Origin: Desulfuromonas sp.
GTDB lineage: Bacteria > Desulfobacterota > Desulfuromonadia > Desulfuromonadales > BM103
Length of the DNA: 64,000 nucleotides
Direction: 5' to 3'
Assembly (NCBI GenBank): GCA_012026975.1
Contig: VEPG01000010.1
Span: 1-64,000 of the forward strand
In this document: piece after piece, positions 28,731 to 37,102 of the stretch
Numbering within the stretch: position 1 is the first letter of the stretch
Layout: every line of letters begins with the position of its first letter
The notes under the pieces: model-generated
Databases searched by the model: none
Seen by the model: only the letters and a program-made list of their open reading frames with translations
What the model was told of the DNA's origin: nothing
Program-made: the position numbers and the translations under genes

Positions 28731-31715
28731 TCAACCCTTCGCGAAATGCCGCTGCACGTGCAGACGGATACCGGCGGTGAAATCGGCCTCGCGGTCGCCG
28801 AGGTAGACCAGCGACGAACCAATCTCGGCAGCGGCAATCGCCGCCCGGTATTTGACCGGCAGGCGCCGCAGCCGGCGGCGAAAGCGCGGCTCCTCGCGCA
28901 GCATGGCCGGCAGGTGAGCAAGCAGGGCCCGGCGGTACGGCTCCCGCAAGGGCAGCTCCGGATGCTCCAGGAAGTACCGGAACAACCGGGCATAGTGGGC
29001 GTTGATCTCTCCGCTCAAGGCATCGGAGATTTCCGTGCAGGACAATTCCGGTTTCTCCCGGCGACGCTTGAGGATCAGGCGGGCTTCATCGCCGGCACGC
29101 TTTTCCAGTATCGCCAGCACGTCATGCACGTAGCGCTCCTTGTGGGCCAGGAACTCGTCGTCGGAGAGCAGGAGATTGGCGATGATTTCGTAGGAGGACG
29201 AGATGACCCCGCATTTGTTTGCCGAGGCATCGCGCATGATCAGCACCCCCCTGCGCTGCAATTCGAGCCGGGCCTCCGGAGTCAGGAACGAGTTGGCGCC
29301 CTCAATGATGGCGCGCGCCGACGGGGTACCGTCGGCGAGCATAAAACGCTGCCAGTTATCCCGGTCGATCGTCTCCGGTCGTCCCCCCGCCGGAATGAAC
29401 AGGTCGGCCGGCACAACGAACACCAGGTCACCGTATTCCCTGGCGAACTCGTCGCTCGACACCCACTCCTCGACCAAATCACCATCTTTCCTGACCATGC
29501 GCCGGTAAAGGGTCTTCAACCCATCCTGACGGCTGCCGCTGCGGTACAGCAGCATACCTCCCTCGTGCAGGGCTTCCGGCGCAAACGCGTCCAGATCCTT
29601 TTTCAGGACAATTCTGCGCAATTCGTCATGATCCGCCCCGACCGGATCGATCAGTGCGGCGGTACCGTCAAGGATCAGCACGAACCGGGCACGCGGCGCG
29701 CGCTCAAGCAGCAGGCGGATGGCATTGCCGGCCACATCGCCGTTGGGTCCGCCGGTGAGCTTGATGCGCAGCGGGTCGCGGCGCGGATCGATGCCGAGTT
29801 CGTTCATGACGATCTCGGCAAAGGTCACCACCCCGGTGGAGGTCACCCCGTACTCCTTGTGGTTGATGCCGGCCTGCTTGCTCGAGATGATCCCGGCGCC
29901 GAGCAGATACCCGCGGCGCCTTGCCATCCGGGCAATCGACTCGATCATGACATCGTGCATGTTTTCATCGGGGCCGAGTTCGATCGCCTCATCCTCCCGG
30001 TAGTAATCGACCACCGCGGGGTGTCCGGCAACGCCGCCCAGCGTGACGAAGATGTCAAAAAAAGCGCTGATGACCCCGTATTGCAGTTTGTAAAGACGGA
30101 TCCTTTCGAGGGTCTGCTCGTCGGTGCGATCCCCGCTCTGCCGCAAGTCGGTGGCATCGAGCAGCATCACCATCTTCGAGCCCCCTTCGAAGATATCCTT
30201 GTTCTTGGCGTGCTGGGTGTGCGCCAGCACGAAGCATTCGCGGAACAGGGTGTCGGCGCTGGTCACCAGGTCATCGTGGCCGCGGGCGATGATCGTGCGC
30301 CAGCCGCCGCGGGCGATATCCGAAAAACCGATGTGGTAACCGAAACCGACCCGGCTGAAGAAGAAGGTCACCCGAAACGGCACGGCCGCCGGCAGGTCGG
30401 CGGTAAACTCCGCGCCCAGTTCGGCGAGGTAAGCCGGATCGAGGCGAAAGGCCAGCGCCTGCTTTTCGAAGACGAAGGCGTTGGTCTTGAGGGTGTGGCG
30501 GATGAAGAGCAGGCAGCAGCGGAAAATATTGCGGCGCACTTCGTCAAGGTGCCGCCGGCCGGTATTGTAGCCGGCCACGGCTTCTTCCGCCGTGGCCAGC
30601 GCGGCTGTGCATGCCTTTTCCCGGTTGCTTCGCGACGGATCGAACCGGCAGCGGAACAGTTCAACCAACTGCAGGGCGATCCGCGGATTGGCGTGGAAGG
30701 CGGTGCGAACCTCTTCGAAATCGTAGCGATCGGGCTGGCTGTGCGCCAGAGTGGTGTGGCAGAAGGCAATGAAGGCATTGACCAGCGAGGCTTCGAGTCC
30801 GCTCATCAAACCGGCCGTGACAAATTCGCGATAAGCCTGCGAGGTGGTGGCAAGCAGCTGCGTGTTGCACAATTCCTCCCGCAGCTGACGGTGCAGGGCG
30901 GATTCCGGAGACAGGGTCCGGCCGTCACGGCAGCGGACATAAAAACTGGCCAGAAAATACGGATGGATGCCGCTGCTGACCGTCAGGCAATAGGCACGGT
31001 TGACGCCAAGGTTGAGCCGGCGGAAAACCTCCATGACCTGGATGAGAAAATCGTGCTGGGGAGGGTTGCCGACGGCGAAGCTGACGCGGGTTTCATCCCC
31101 CTGGCCGGGAAGCGGCTCAATGTCCAGGAAAAGCCCGCCCCGGCGCTGCGCTTCCCGGAACATGTGCAGGGTCTGCGCAACCCGCCGTGGCGGTGAGATG
31201 CGCACGTAGTTTTCATTGTTGAGCCAGAGGATATTCAGCAACGGATCGAATTTGAGCCGCTCGAAGCCGGGGAAATACCGGGACATCGCGCGGGTCACCC
31301 TGCGACGAACAGCCGCCGGCACCTCGACGTCGAAGTTGGCGGAAATCTCCACATCGCTCTTGCTCCGGAACTCGAATCGCTGGATCTCCAGTTCCTGCTC
31401 CAACCCGGGAATCCGGTCGTCGGAATGGGCGAACATCGCATAAGAGATCTCCCTGTCCGCTACGCTGTTCAAGGAGAGCATTTCGTAGAGTGAACCGGGA
31501 CGGCTGGCCGTAGCCACAATCAGCGTGTCGGGCTGGTCGGCCAGGATCAGTCGACGGTTGAACCGCAAGGTGCCGAGCTCACGTTCGAGGATCGCCAGCG
31601 CCGCGGGCTGGTCACGCATGGCGACAAAAAAATACGGGTTCATCCGGGTTTTCAGCCAGCGGCGGTTGACGGTGACCTTTCCTTCTTGCCGATCATGCAT
31701 CATCGATCGCTTCAT
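28731..31715 (-). CDS. Large NAD-dependent glutamate dehydrogenase family protein
   Basis: This 994-residue protein belongs to the large (about 115 kDa class) Glu/Leu/Phe/Val dehydrogenase group. The catalytic and nucleotide-binding parts lie in the second half. GYHIGFSDIARGGWRTII, KDIFEGGSKMVMLLDA and the region FVTLGGVAGHPAVVDYY precede KLTGGPNGDVAGNAIRLLL and SANKCGVISSSYEII. The long N-terminal part is regulatory. It would convert glutamate to 2-oxoglutarate and ammonia with NAD. ATG 31715 follows GAGAGG by about 10 bases; a TTG at 31733 is less likely. It stands alone between divergent or terminated neighbours. Confidence 0.88.
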   Translation of the reverse strand: MKRSMMHDRQEGKVTVNRRWLKTRMNPYFFVAMRDQPAALAILERELGTLRFNRRLILADQPDTLIVATASRPGSLYEMLSLNSVADREISYAMFAHSDDRIPGLEQELEIQRFEFRSKSDVEISANFDVEVPAAVRRRVTRAMSRYFPGFERLKFDPLLNILWLNNENYVRISPPRRVAQTLHMFREAQRRGGLFLDIEPLPGQGDETRVSFAVGNPPQHDFLIQVMEVFRRLNLGVNRAYCLTVSSGIHPYFLASFYVRCRDGRTLSPESALHRQLREELCNTQLLATTSQAYREFVTAGLMSGLEASLVNAFIAFCHTTLAHSQPDRYDFEEVRTAFHANPRIALQLVELFRCRFDPSRSNREKACTAALATAEEAVAGYNTGRRHLDEVRRNIFRCCLLFIRHTLKTNAFVFEKQALAFRLDPAYLAELGAEFTADLPAAVPFRVTFFFSRVGFGYHIGFSDIARGGWRTIIARGHDDLVTSADTLFRECFVLAHTQHAKNKDIFEGGSKMVMLLDATDLRQSGDRTDEQTLERIRLYKLQYGVISAFFDIFVTLGGVAGHPAVVDYYREDEAIELGPDENMHDVMIESIARMARRRGYLLGAGIISSKQAGINHKEYGVTSTGVVTFAEIVMNELGIDPRRDPLRIKLTGGPNGDVAGNAIRLLLERAPRARFVLILDGTAALIDPVGADHDELRRIVLKKDLDAFAPEALHEGGMLLYRSGSRQDGLKTLYRRMVRKDGDLVEEWVSSDEFAREYGDLVFVVPADLFIPAGGRPETIDRDNWQRFMLADGTPSARAIIEGANSFLTPEARLELQRRGVLIMRDASANKCGVISSSYEIIANLLLSDDEFLAHKERYVHDVLAILEKRAGDEARLILKRRREKPELSCTEISDALSGEINAHYARLFRYFLEHPELPLREPYRRALLAHLPAMLREEPRFRRRLRRLPVKYRAAIAAAEIGSSLVYLGDREADFTAGIRLHVQRHFAKG

Positions 31716-31859
31716 CAGGCGTTTTCCTCTCAACCTCTGGCTTTAACTCCCGCTGCCATCGTACATCATCGCCGCTCCGGGACCGATGTCAACCATCGGG
31801 AACAGCACGGGGCCGACGGATTTCCCCGCGGCCCCGCGATACTTTTGTCGATGCCGAAA

Positions 31860-32102
31860 TCAGTTGGCAACAGGGTCGAAGAACCAGATGCTCTGTTTCT
31901 TGTGCCAGCCGCGCCCCCACATGCAGCCCTCGTAGCTGACCCGTTCCGTCCCCGGTTCGACCACTTGCGAGGCACCGCCGGAGATGACCTGGCATTCGCG
32001 ATCGTCGGCATAAAAATCGCTGCGTCGCTTGGTCGCGTGCTCCCAGCGGGCGGCACACCCGACCAGCAGCAAAAGAGCCAGAACCATGGCTAGTTTTTTC
32101 AT
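31860..32102 (-). CDS. Small lipoprotein of unknown function
   Basis: The 80-residue product begins MKKLAMVLALLLLVGCAARW, a clear signal peptide with lipobox LVGC. The mature part (ATKRRSDFYADDRECQ, ERVSYEGCMWGRGWHKKQ) has two further cysteines and resembles small periplasmic lipoproteins with a YADD/C pattern, without known function. GGAAGG lies 7 bases before ATG 32102. The longer frame running upstream is rejected. It is divergent from the triheme cytochrome gene. Confidence 0.8.
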   Translation of the reverse strand: MKKLAMVLALLLLVGCAARWEHATKRRSDFYADDRECQVISGGASQVVEPGTERVSYEGCMWGRGWHKKQSIWFFDPVAN

Positions 32103-32198
32103 AACGTTACCTTCCCGTTCAACGATGAATGGAATACCAAATCGATCAAATCCACTCGGCAAGATTAGCATTGACTCAACCGGCAACCAAGATTTTTC

Positions 32199-32228
32199 TT
32201 GACAGCCTGCCGGCTGCTTGGTCAGAAT
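32199..32228 (+). promoter_or_regulatory. Possible sigma-70 promoter of the triheme cytochrome gene
   Basis: TTGACA (32199-32204) is followed after 18 bases by CAGAAT (32223-32228). The -10 is weak but the position, about 45 bases before the start codon, is suitable. Confidence 0.45.
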
Positions 32229-32271
32229 TACAACCGCTTCATCAATATTCATTAACCGGAAGGAGAGAGAA

Positions 32272-32544
32272 ATGAAAAAGCTGTTCGTTGTTCTGATGCT
32301 GCTGACCTTCGCCACCAGCGCCACCCTCGCCATCGCCGCCGACTCGGTGTCGTATGACGGCAAGCAGGGGAAAGTCACCTTCAATCACAAGGGTCACAGC
32401 GACAAGATGAAATGCGATTCCTGCCATCAGGGGACCCCGGCCAAGATTGCCGTGACCAAGGACAGCGCCCACGGCGCGGTTTGCAAGGACTGCCACAAAG
32501 CCAAGGGCGGCCCGACCAAGTGCGGCGATTGCCACAAGAAGTAA
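32272..32544 (+). CDS. PpcA-like periplasmic triheme cytochrome c7
   Basis: The 90-residue precursor has a signal peptide (residues 1 to about 23) and a 67-residue mature part with three CXXCH motifs (CDSCH, CKDCH, CGDCH). Distal histidines occur in FNHKGH. The pattern VTFNHKGHSDKMKCDSCH...AHGAVCKDCHKAKGGPTKCGDCHKK follows the Geobacter PpcA family. These proteins shuttle electrons across the periplasm from inner-membrane quinol oxidation toward outer-membrane cytochromes. GGAGAGAGAA precedes ATG 32272. A strong terminator follows, so it is a single-gene unit. It is a likely periplasmic partner for the large cytochromes at 40-57 kb (inference). Confidence 0.93.
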   Translation: MKKLFVVLMLLTFATSATLAIAADSVSYDGKQGKVTFNHKGHSDKMKCDSCHQGTPAKIAVTKDSAHGAVCKDCHKAKGGPTKCGDCHKK

Positions 32545-32564
32545 ACCGGATCGATGTCTGACGT

Positions 32565-32599
32565 AAAGCGGGGTTCCCGATCGGGAGCCCCGCTTTTTC
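32565..32599 (+). terminator. Terminator of the triheme cytochrome gene
   Basis: AAAGCGGGGTTCCCGA pairs with TCGGGAGCCCCGCTTT (one wobble), followed by TT-rich sequence. Confidence 0.85.
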
Positions 32600-32689
32600 T
32601 TTGAATTAATTACCTTTTTTATCCTTATTGCACAAGCGCCAGAGTATGCTAGACTTCCATTCGCCTGCCATTTTCGACAAGGAGTGCAT

Positions 32690-33262
32690 ATGCCACTTAA
32701 GGGAACCAAGACTGAACGGAATATTCTGACTGCCTTCGCCGGTGAGAGCCAGGCCCGCATCCGCTACACCTACTCCGCCAAGCAGGCCGACAAGGAAGGC
32801 TACAAGCAGATCGCCGCGATTTTCGAGGAAACCGCCGACCAGGAACGCGAGCACGCCAAGCGCTTGTTCAAACTACTGGAGGGCGGTGAAGTGGAAATCA
32901 CCGCCAGCTTCCCGGCCGGGGTGATCGGCACGCCCGCCGCCAACCTCCTCGAAGCCGCCAACGGCGAACACTATGAATTCACCAGCATGTACCCGGATTT
33001 TGCCGCCACGGCACGCAGCGAGGGCTTCCCTGAAATCGCCGGAGTTTTCGAGGCGATCGGCGTGGCCGAAAAGCAGCACGAGAAACGCTTCCGGGCCCTG
33101 CTGGCAAACATCGAGAACGAGAACGTTTTCAAACGCAGTCAGCCGGTGGTCTGGCGCTGCCGCAACTGCGGCTGGCTGCATGAAGGGACGGACGCCCCGG
33201 AATGCTGCGCCGCCTGTGCTCATCCTCGCGCTCACTTTGAGCTTCTCGGCGAAAACTACTAA
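32690..33262 (+). CDS. rbr: Rubrerythrin
   Basis: This 190-residue non-haem di-iron peroxidase reduces hydrogen peroxide in anaerobes. The four-helix domain holds glutamate ligands in [46 protein letters not shown] and [15 protein letters not shown]. The C-terminal rubredoxin-like domain has two CXXC knuckles ([10 protein letters not shown] and CCAACAHP). GGAG lies just before ATG 32690. The superoxide reductase gene begins 18 bases after its stop, so the two form an oxidative-stress pair. Confidence 0.95.
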   Translation: MPLKGTKTERNILTAFAGESQARIRYTYSAKQADKEGYKQIAAIFEETADQEREHAKRLFKLLEGGEVEITASFPAGVIGTPAANLLEAANGEHYEFTSMYPDFAATARSEGFPEIAGVFEAIGVAEKQHEKRFRALLANIENENVFKRSQPVVWRCRNCGWLHEGTDAPECCAACAHPRAHFELLGENY

Positions 33263-33280
33263 ACCCAAGGAGTCATGAAG

Positions 33281-33661
33281 ATGGTCAAGCTGAATGAAAT
33301 CTACAAATGCACGTTGTGCGGCAACATCGTCGAAGTCGTGCACGCCGGACCCGGTGCACTGGCCTGCTGCAATGCCCCGATGGTCCTGATGACCGAGAAT
33401 ACCGTCGATGCCGCGAAGGAAAAGCATGTCCCGGTGATCGAGGTTGGCGCGAACGGCATCACGGTCAAGGTCGGCAGCGTACCGCACCCGATGGAGGCCG
33501 CGCATTACATCGAATGGATCGAACTGGTCGCCGACGGCAAGATCTACCGTCAGCAACTCCAGCCCGGACAGGCCCCCGAAGCGACTTTCCCGGTCATTGC
33601 CAAGCAGGTGACGGCTCGCGAGTACTGCAATCTGCACGGACTCTGGTCAGCCGCCAGCTAG
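33281..33661 (+). CDS. Desulfoferrodoxin (superoxide reductase, two-iron class)
   Basis: The 126-residue protein reduces superoxide to peroxide without making oxygen. The N-terminal desulforedoxin-like domain has CTLCGN and ACC ligands. The catalytic iron site is formed by histidines in EKHVPVIE and [14 protein letters not shown] plus the cysteine and histidine of YCNLHGLW. The glutamate-lysine pair before HVP is retained. AAGGAG is 8 bases from ATG 33281 but only 2 from ATG 33275, so 33281 is preferred. It follows rubrerythrin, which would remove the peroxide produced. Confidence 0.95.
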   Translation: MVKLNEIYKCTLCGNIVEVVHAGPGALACCNAPMVLMTENTVDAAKEKHVPVIEVGANGITVKVGSVPHPMEAAHYIEWIELVADGKIYRQQLQPGQAPEATFPVIAKQVTAREYCNLHGLWSAAS

Positions 33662-33665
33662 GGGC

Positions 33666-33679
33666 AAGGAAGTGTCCCC
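33666..33679. repeat. Half-copy of the GGGGACACTTCCTT palindrome (left)
   Basis: AAGGAAGTGTCCCC occurs directly after the superoxide reductase stop. The identical 14-mer is the right arm of the full palindrome at 33970-33998. The two copies flank the zinc-finger gene. Confidence 0.7.
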
Positions 33680-33691
33680 GAAGCAACCGAT

Positions 33692-33985
33692 ATGACCGAC
33701 ATCCGCCACGAATGGGACCACCGCATCAAGGATTGGCCAACCATCCACAAGATCGCCAACGATCTGGGGCTGGCCGGCGAAGGGCACCACTTCTATTGCC
33801 CCGGCTGCCAACCGCTGCGCAACGGCGCGCCGGAACTCGCCATTCGCGAAGGGAATTTCGAATGCTTCCGCTGCGGTGCGCGCGGCGACGTGGTCGGGCT
33901 GGTCAAGCTGGCCCGCAAATGCGATCTTGAAGCCGCCATCGCCTGGCTGGAGAGAGAAACGGGAACGGAGGGGACACTTCCTTGA
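33692..33985 (+). CDS. Small DnaG/CHC2-like zinc-finger protein
   Basis: The 97-residue protein has a single zinc-binding fold of the primase CHC2 type: FYCPGCQ at one side and ECFRCGARGDVVGLVKLARKCDLEAAIAWLE at the other. These hold four cysteines and the GARGDV/ALVK pattern typical of primase zinc domains. No polymerase or helicase part is present. Such stand-alone proteins occur in mobile elements and as single genes; a DNA-binding role is only inferred. The final residues GTEGTLP and the stop are encoded by the flanking repeat. No strong ribosome site is seen before ATG 33692. Confidence 0.7.
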   Translation: MTDIRHEWDHRIKDWPTIHKIANDLGLAGEGHHFYCPGCQPLRNGAPELAIREGNFECFRCGARGDVVGLVKLARKCDLEAAIAWLERETGTEGTLP

Positions 33986-33998
33986 AGGAAGTGTCCCC
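33970..33998. repeat. 29-bp perfect palindrome, GGGGACACTTCCTT arms
   Basis: Arms at 33970-33983 and 33985-33998 are exact reverse complements around a single G. It supplies the stop codon of the zinc-finger gene. A structurally similar GGGGACA...TGTCCCC palindrome lies at 37016-37048. Confidence 0.85.
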
Positions 33999-34012
33999 AT
34001 CAGCCGAGCATC

Positions 34013-34042
34013 AAAAAGGGCCGCCAATCCGGCGGCCCTTTT
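34013..34042. terminator. Bidirectional terminator hairpin
   Basis: AAAAAGGGCCGCC (34013-34025) and GGCGGCCCTTTT (34031-34042) flank a 5-base loop. It separates the convergent zinc-finger gene and the SlyD-like gene. Confidence 0.85.
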
Positions 34043-34126
34043 GCGTCATCCTCAACAACACGCTTTTTCTTAAACCCTAAACCTTAAATCCTAAATCTTG
34101 TGTCTCGCGTCTTGACGCTGCTTCAA

Positions 34127-34570
34127 TCAGGCGAATTCCAGCAGCTGCACGTCGAAGTGCAACACCTTGCCGGCCAGCGGGTGGTTGGCATCCAGGTGAA
34201 CCGTGGTTTCCGTAAGCGCGGCAATCCGCACCTCGAAATTGGCGCCGTTCTGCGCACGGACTTCCAGGTAATTTCCCACCTCCAGCAGATGTTCATCGGG
34301 AATCTGCCGCCGTTCAACCTCCGCGACCATCTCCGGCAGGTGCGCCCCGTAGCCGTCTTCCGGCGCCACCTCGACCGTACGGCATTCCCCCGGGGAAAGA
34401 CCGATGACGGCCTGATCGAAGCCGGCGATCACTTCCCCGGCTCCCACGGTGAACTCCAACGGCTCATTCCCTTCGGAACTGTCGAACACCGTGCCGTCGC
34501 TGAACCGTCCCACATAGGTAACGCGCACCCGGTCACCGTCCTGCGCACGCTTTATCGTGTCGGCCGTCAT
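34127..34570 (-). CDS. SlyD-like FKBP-type peptidyl-prolyl isomerase
   Basis: This 147-residue protein has an FKBP domain split by an insert-in-flap (IF) chaperone domain, as in SlyD. The start is VRVTYVGRFSDGTVFDSSEGNEPLEFTVGAGEVIAGFDQAVIGLSPGE, and the insert is around PEDGYGAHLPEMVAEVERRQIP. It lacks a histidine-rich metal-binding tail. ATG 34570 is favoured because GGAG lies 8 bases upstream; ATG 34576 would overlap the preceding stop. It follows the disrupted Mip-like gene with a 5-base gap. Confidence 0.88.
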   Translation of the reverse strand: MTADTIKRAQDGDRVRVTYVGRFSDGTVFDSSEGNEPLEFTVGAGEVIAGFDQAVIGLSPGECRTVEVAPEDGYGAHLPEMVAEVERRQIPDEHLLEVGNYLEVRAQNGANFEVRIAALTETTVHLDANHPLAGKVLHFDVQLLEFA

Positions 34571-34575
34571 GGTCA

Positions 34576-35289
34576 TCACTCCATTTTGGCGGCGGCCGAA
34601 AGCAGCTCGACTTCAAAGATCAGCGCCGCGTTCGGGCCAATCGCCGGAGGGGCGCCTTCCGCCCCGTAGGCCAGTTCCGCCGGGATGAAGAGCTGCCACT
34701 TCGAGCCTTCCTTCATCAGCGTCAGCGCCTCGGTCCACCCCGGGATCACGCCGCCAACCGGCAGCGTAAGCGGTTCGTTGCGCTCGTAGGAACTGTCGAA
34801 TTCGGTCCCGTCGAGCAGCGTGCCGCGGTAGTGCACGCTGACGATGGCGTCAGCCTTCGGCAGCGGTCCCGTTCCTGCCTTGAGCACTTTGTACTGCAAG
34901 CCGCTTTCGCGCACCACAACCCCCGCTTCCTTGGCATTTTTTGCCAGGAACGCCGCGCCATCGGCCTTGTTCTTCTCGGCCAGGGCCTTCAATTTGGCTT
35001 CCTGCTTGGCCACCATCGATTCACGGAAGGTTTTGACCTCGGCAACCATCTGCTCATCGGTCAGGCGCGGTTTCTGCCCGCCCAGACCATCGCGGATACC
35101 GGCCAACAGGGAGGTGGTGTCGACTTCGACCCCCTGGTTGGCAAAATCGCGGCCGATATTCAGACCGATGGTGTAGCTGATCCGTAGCTTGCCGTCATCC
35201 AGCTAGCCGACGGCTTCTTCAGCAGTACAGCCGGCGGCAATGGCAACCAGCAGGGTCGTGGCGCCAAGCACCTGAAGAAATTTGCTCAT
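34576..35289 (-). pseudogene. Mip/FkpA-type FKBP isomerase gene split by an in-frame TAG
   Basis: Upstream part: ATG 35289 (ribosome site AAGGA) encodes signal peptide MSKFLQVLGATTLLVAIAAG, then CTAEEAVG, then TAG at 35205-35203. Reading continues in the same frame with LDDGKLRISYTIGLNIGRDF and the Mip N-terminal helical domain. A complete FKBP domain follows (VSVHYRGTLLDGTEFDSSYERNEPLTLPVGGVIPGWTEAL ... GAEGAPPAIGPNAALIFEVELL). Without the stop it would be a normal exported isomerase of 237 residues. The remainder (ATG 35106, 176 residues) could be made inside the cytoplasm. A single-base change such as CAG or AAG to TAG explains it; sequencing error is possible. Confidence 0.8.
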
Positions 35290-35402
35290 GGGAAATCCTT
35301 TCATGGGGAAATGACAGGCGCTCACGATACTCCCGGCGGATTTGGGAGTCAATTGCGGATTCCATGCAATTGTGACGCAGAGCGCATCTTTGCGTCTTTG
35401 CG

Positions 35403-36182
35403 TCAAATCAAATTTCGCTTCTTCAAAAACTCCAGCAAAATCCTGTTGAACGCCTCCGGCTGTTCGAGGTTGCCCATGTGGCCGGCTTTGGCAACGATAT
35501 GCAACTCGTCATCGGGGAGTCCGGCGGCCAGCGCTTCGGAATGGGATGGCGGGATGGCAAGATCCTCCGCGGCACCGATCACCAGGGCCGGCAGGTGGAA
35601 AGTCGGCAGCAGGGCGAGATAGTCCTTGCGGTCACGCATCGCCAGGAGGCCACCGACCACCCCCTCCGGCTCGGCCGTATCCATCAATTTCCGCACCGTG
35701 GCAAGCAGTTCCGGTCGTTTTTGCGGCGTTCCCGGCGCAAAGAGCAGCTTCTCGAAGGCATCCGGCACGACCTCCCGGTCGCCGCCGCGCACCGCTCCCG
35801 CCAGGTCGCCGCGCCGCACCCTGCCGGCCGCGTCGTCGGCCGCCGCGCGGGTCACCAGGAACAGCGCCGCCGTCAATCGCCGCGGATAGCGCTCCAGCAG
35901 ATCGAGCAGGACATAGCCCCCCATCGACATGCCGCCGATCACCGCCCGGTCGATCCCCAGCCGATCGAGCAGACCGATGACGGCGTCGGCATAGGCATCC
36001 ATGTTTGCGGGACCTTGCAGCGGCGGCGACTCACCGAAGCCGGGCAGATCGGGGGTGATGACCCGGCAGCCGGCCTTCACCAACGGTCCGACCTGCGGCT
36101 GCCACATCTTCCGGCTCAGAGGGAAACCGTGGATCAACAGCACCGGCAAACCTGTCGCCGTGTCATCAAAAATCAGGGTCAT
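35403..36182 (-). CDS. Alpha/beta hydrolase
   Basis: The 259-residue cytoplasmic protein has the alpha/beta-hydrolase fold. The oxyanion region is LLIHGFPLSRKMW, the nucleophile elbow is GGMSMGGYV (Ser near residue 94), the acid is in GAAEDLAIP, and the catalytic His is in KAGHMGNLEQPEAFN. It resembles 3-oxoadipate enol-lactonase and small esterases, but the substrate cannot be set. AAGGAG precedes ATG 36182. Its 3' end is followed by a CTTTGCGTC repeat stretch. Next gene on this strand is the disrupted isomerase gene. Confidence 0.88.
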   Translation of the reverse strand: MTLIFDDTATGLPVLLIHGFPLSRKMWQPQVGPLVKAGCRVITPDLPGFGESPPLQGPANMDAYADAVIGLLDRLGIDRAVIGGMSMGGYVLLDLLERYPRRLTAALFLVTRAAADDAAGRVRRGDLAGAVRGGDREVVPDAFEKLLFAPGTPQKRPELLATVRKLMDTAEPEGVVGGLLAMRDRKDYLALLPTFHLPALVIGAAEDLAIPPSHSEALAAGLPDDELHIVAKAGHMGNLEQPEAFNRILLEFLKKRNLI

Positions 36183-36276
36183 GACAACTCCTTGTCAATC
36201 GGTTTGATCTGTCAGCAAGTGCTTGGCTCTTGGCAACGCAGCGCCTATAATACCGCAAACAATTGGAGTCGACAGC

Positions 36277-36984
36277 ATGCCACGTCATTTTTTTGCGGTT
36301 TTTGTGTTGATTTGCACCCTGGCCTTTGCCCCTGCCTGCCAGAAGCAGGAGGACCCGCCCAAAACTACAACCCCGGTCGCCGTTGCGGACCAAAACCCGT
36401 CGGTACCTGCCGGCAAGGAGGGTGAAGAACCGCCACCGGCACCACCGATCAGGGAGGATTTCGAAGGGCAGCCGAAGCTGTCGCTCTTCCCGCGGGTCGG
36501 CGACTTCTCCCCGGAGGAGACGGACAAGGAAGGGCAATCGTACTGGTTGACCTTCATCGACCATCTGGTACGCACCAGCGGGCCGATCAAGGGGAAGAAC
36601 GGTACCGGTTTTGCCATCCGCGGCATCAAGACCATCGATTCGGTTGGCTTCTTCTCGCCGCTGGCAGTCAAACCGGACACCAGCTATCGCATCGACTTTC
36701 GCTTTTGGGGAAAGCTGCCCAAGGGAGGGGAAAGCGGTGCCGGCATCCTCGAATTCGACGAGTTTCTCTGGATTCCCGGCCAGTATCCGAAATCAGTGAG
36801 CGAAAAGCACTTCCAACGCGCGCAGGTCGGCGTGAAGCTGACCGGTCAGCATGACGGCACCCGTCAGAGCTTTACGTTTCGCACCGGGCCGAACACCCGC
36901 ATGATCCACCTGGTTTTCTTCCGGGAGGGAACGCCGGACCGGGAACCGGTCATCATTGACGACATCGACATCCGCAGCGAGTAG
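36277..36984 (+). CDS. Predicted lipoprotein with proline-rich linker
   Basis: The 235-residue product has a signal peptide and lipobox-like end (AFAPAC). A proline-rich linker (about 45-60) precedes a beta-rich domain with FEGQPKLSLFPRVGDF and VGFFSPLAVKPDTSYRIDFRFWGKLPKGGESGAGILEFDEFLW. The last part has the look of a carbohydrate-binding or jelly-roll type domain, but no family was recognised with certainty. GGAG lies 8 bases before ATG 36277. It is divergent from the hydrolase gene and ends at a REP-like palindrome. Confidence 0.75.
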   Translation: MPRHFFAVFVLICTLAFAPACQKQEDPPKTTTPVAVADQNPSVPAGKEGEEPPPAPPIREDFEGQPKLSLFPRVGDFSPEETDKEGQSYWLTFIDHLVRTSGPIKGKNGTGFAIRGIKTIDSVGFFSPLAVKPDTSYRIDFRFWGKLPKGGESGAGILEFDEFLWIPGQYPKSVSEKHFQRAQVGVKLTGQHDGTRQSFTFRTGPNTRMIHLVFFREGTPDREPVIIDDIDIRSE

Positions 36985-37015
36985 CGGGACCCTCGACAAC
37001 ACGCCAATACAAATA

Positions 37016-37048
37016 CGCGGGGGACAGAACTGGATTCTGTCCCCCGCG
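37016..37048. repeat. REP-like palindrome with GGGGACAGAA arms
   Basis: CGCGGGGGACAGAA (37016-37029) and TTCTGTCCCCCGCG (37035-37048) are perfect 14-bp arms around CTGGA. It can also act as a terminator for the converging genes. Confidence 0.85.
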
Positions 37049-37060
37049 CTATCTCTCTTC

Positions 37061-37090
37061 TCGCTACCTCGCTACCTCGCTACCTCGCTT
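37061..37090. repeat. Short tandem repeat TCGCTACC, about 3.7 copies
   Basis: Three exact 8-bp units (37061-37084) are followed by TCGCTT. It is located right after the palindrome and before the stop codon of the minus-strand gene. Confidence 0.8.
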
Positions 37091-37102
37091 CTCACTGCCC
37101 TT

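Noticed and set aside
28746-31196. Plus-strand open frame of 816 codons opposite the glutamate dehydrogenase gene
   Set aside because: Antisense shadow; the minus-strand frame has family motifs along its whole length.
34060-34110. Telomere-like run of TAAACCCTAAACCTTAAATCC
   Set aside because: Short, imperfect and isolated between two convergent genes; no sign of a replicon end.
35203-35205. Pyrrolysine insertion at the TAG codon
   Set aside because: No pylT or pylS is visible here, and one nonsense change or a read error is simpler. The signal-peptide side is also a poor place for a functional pyrrolysine.
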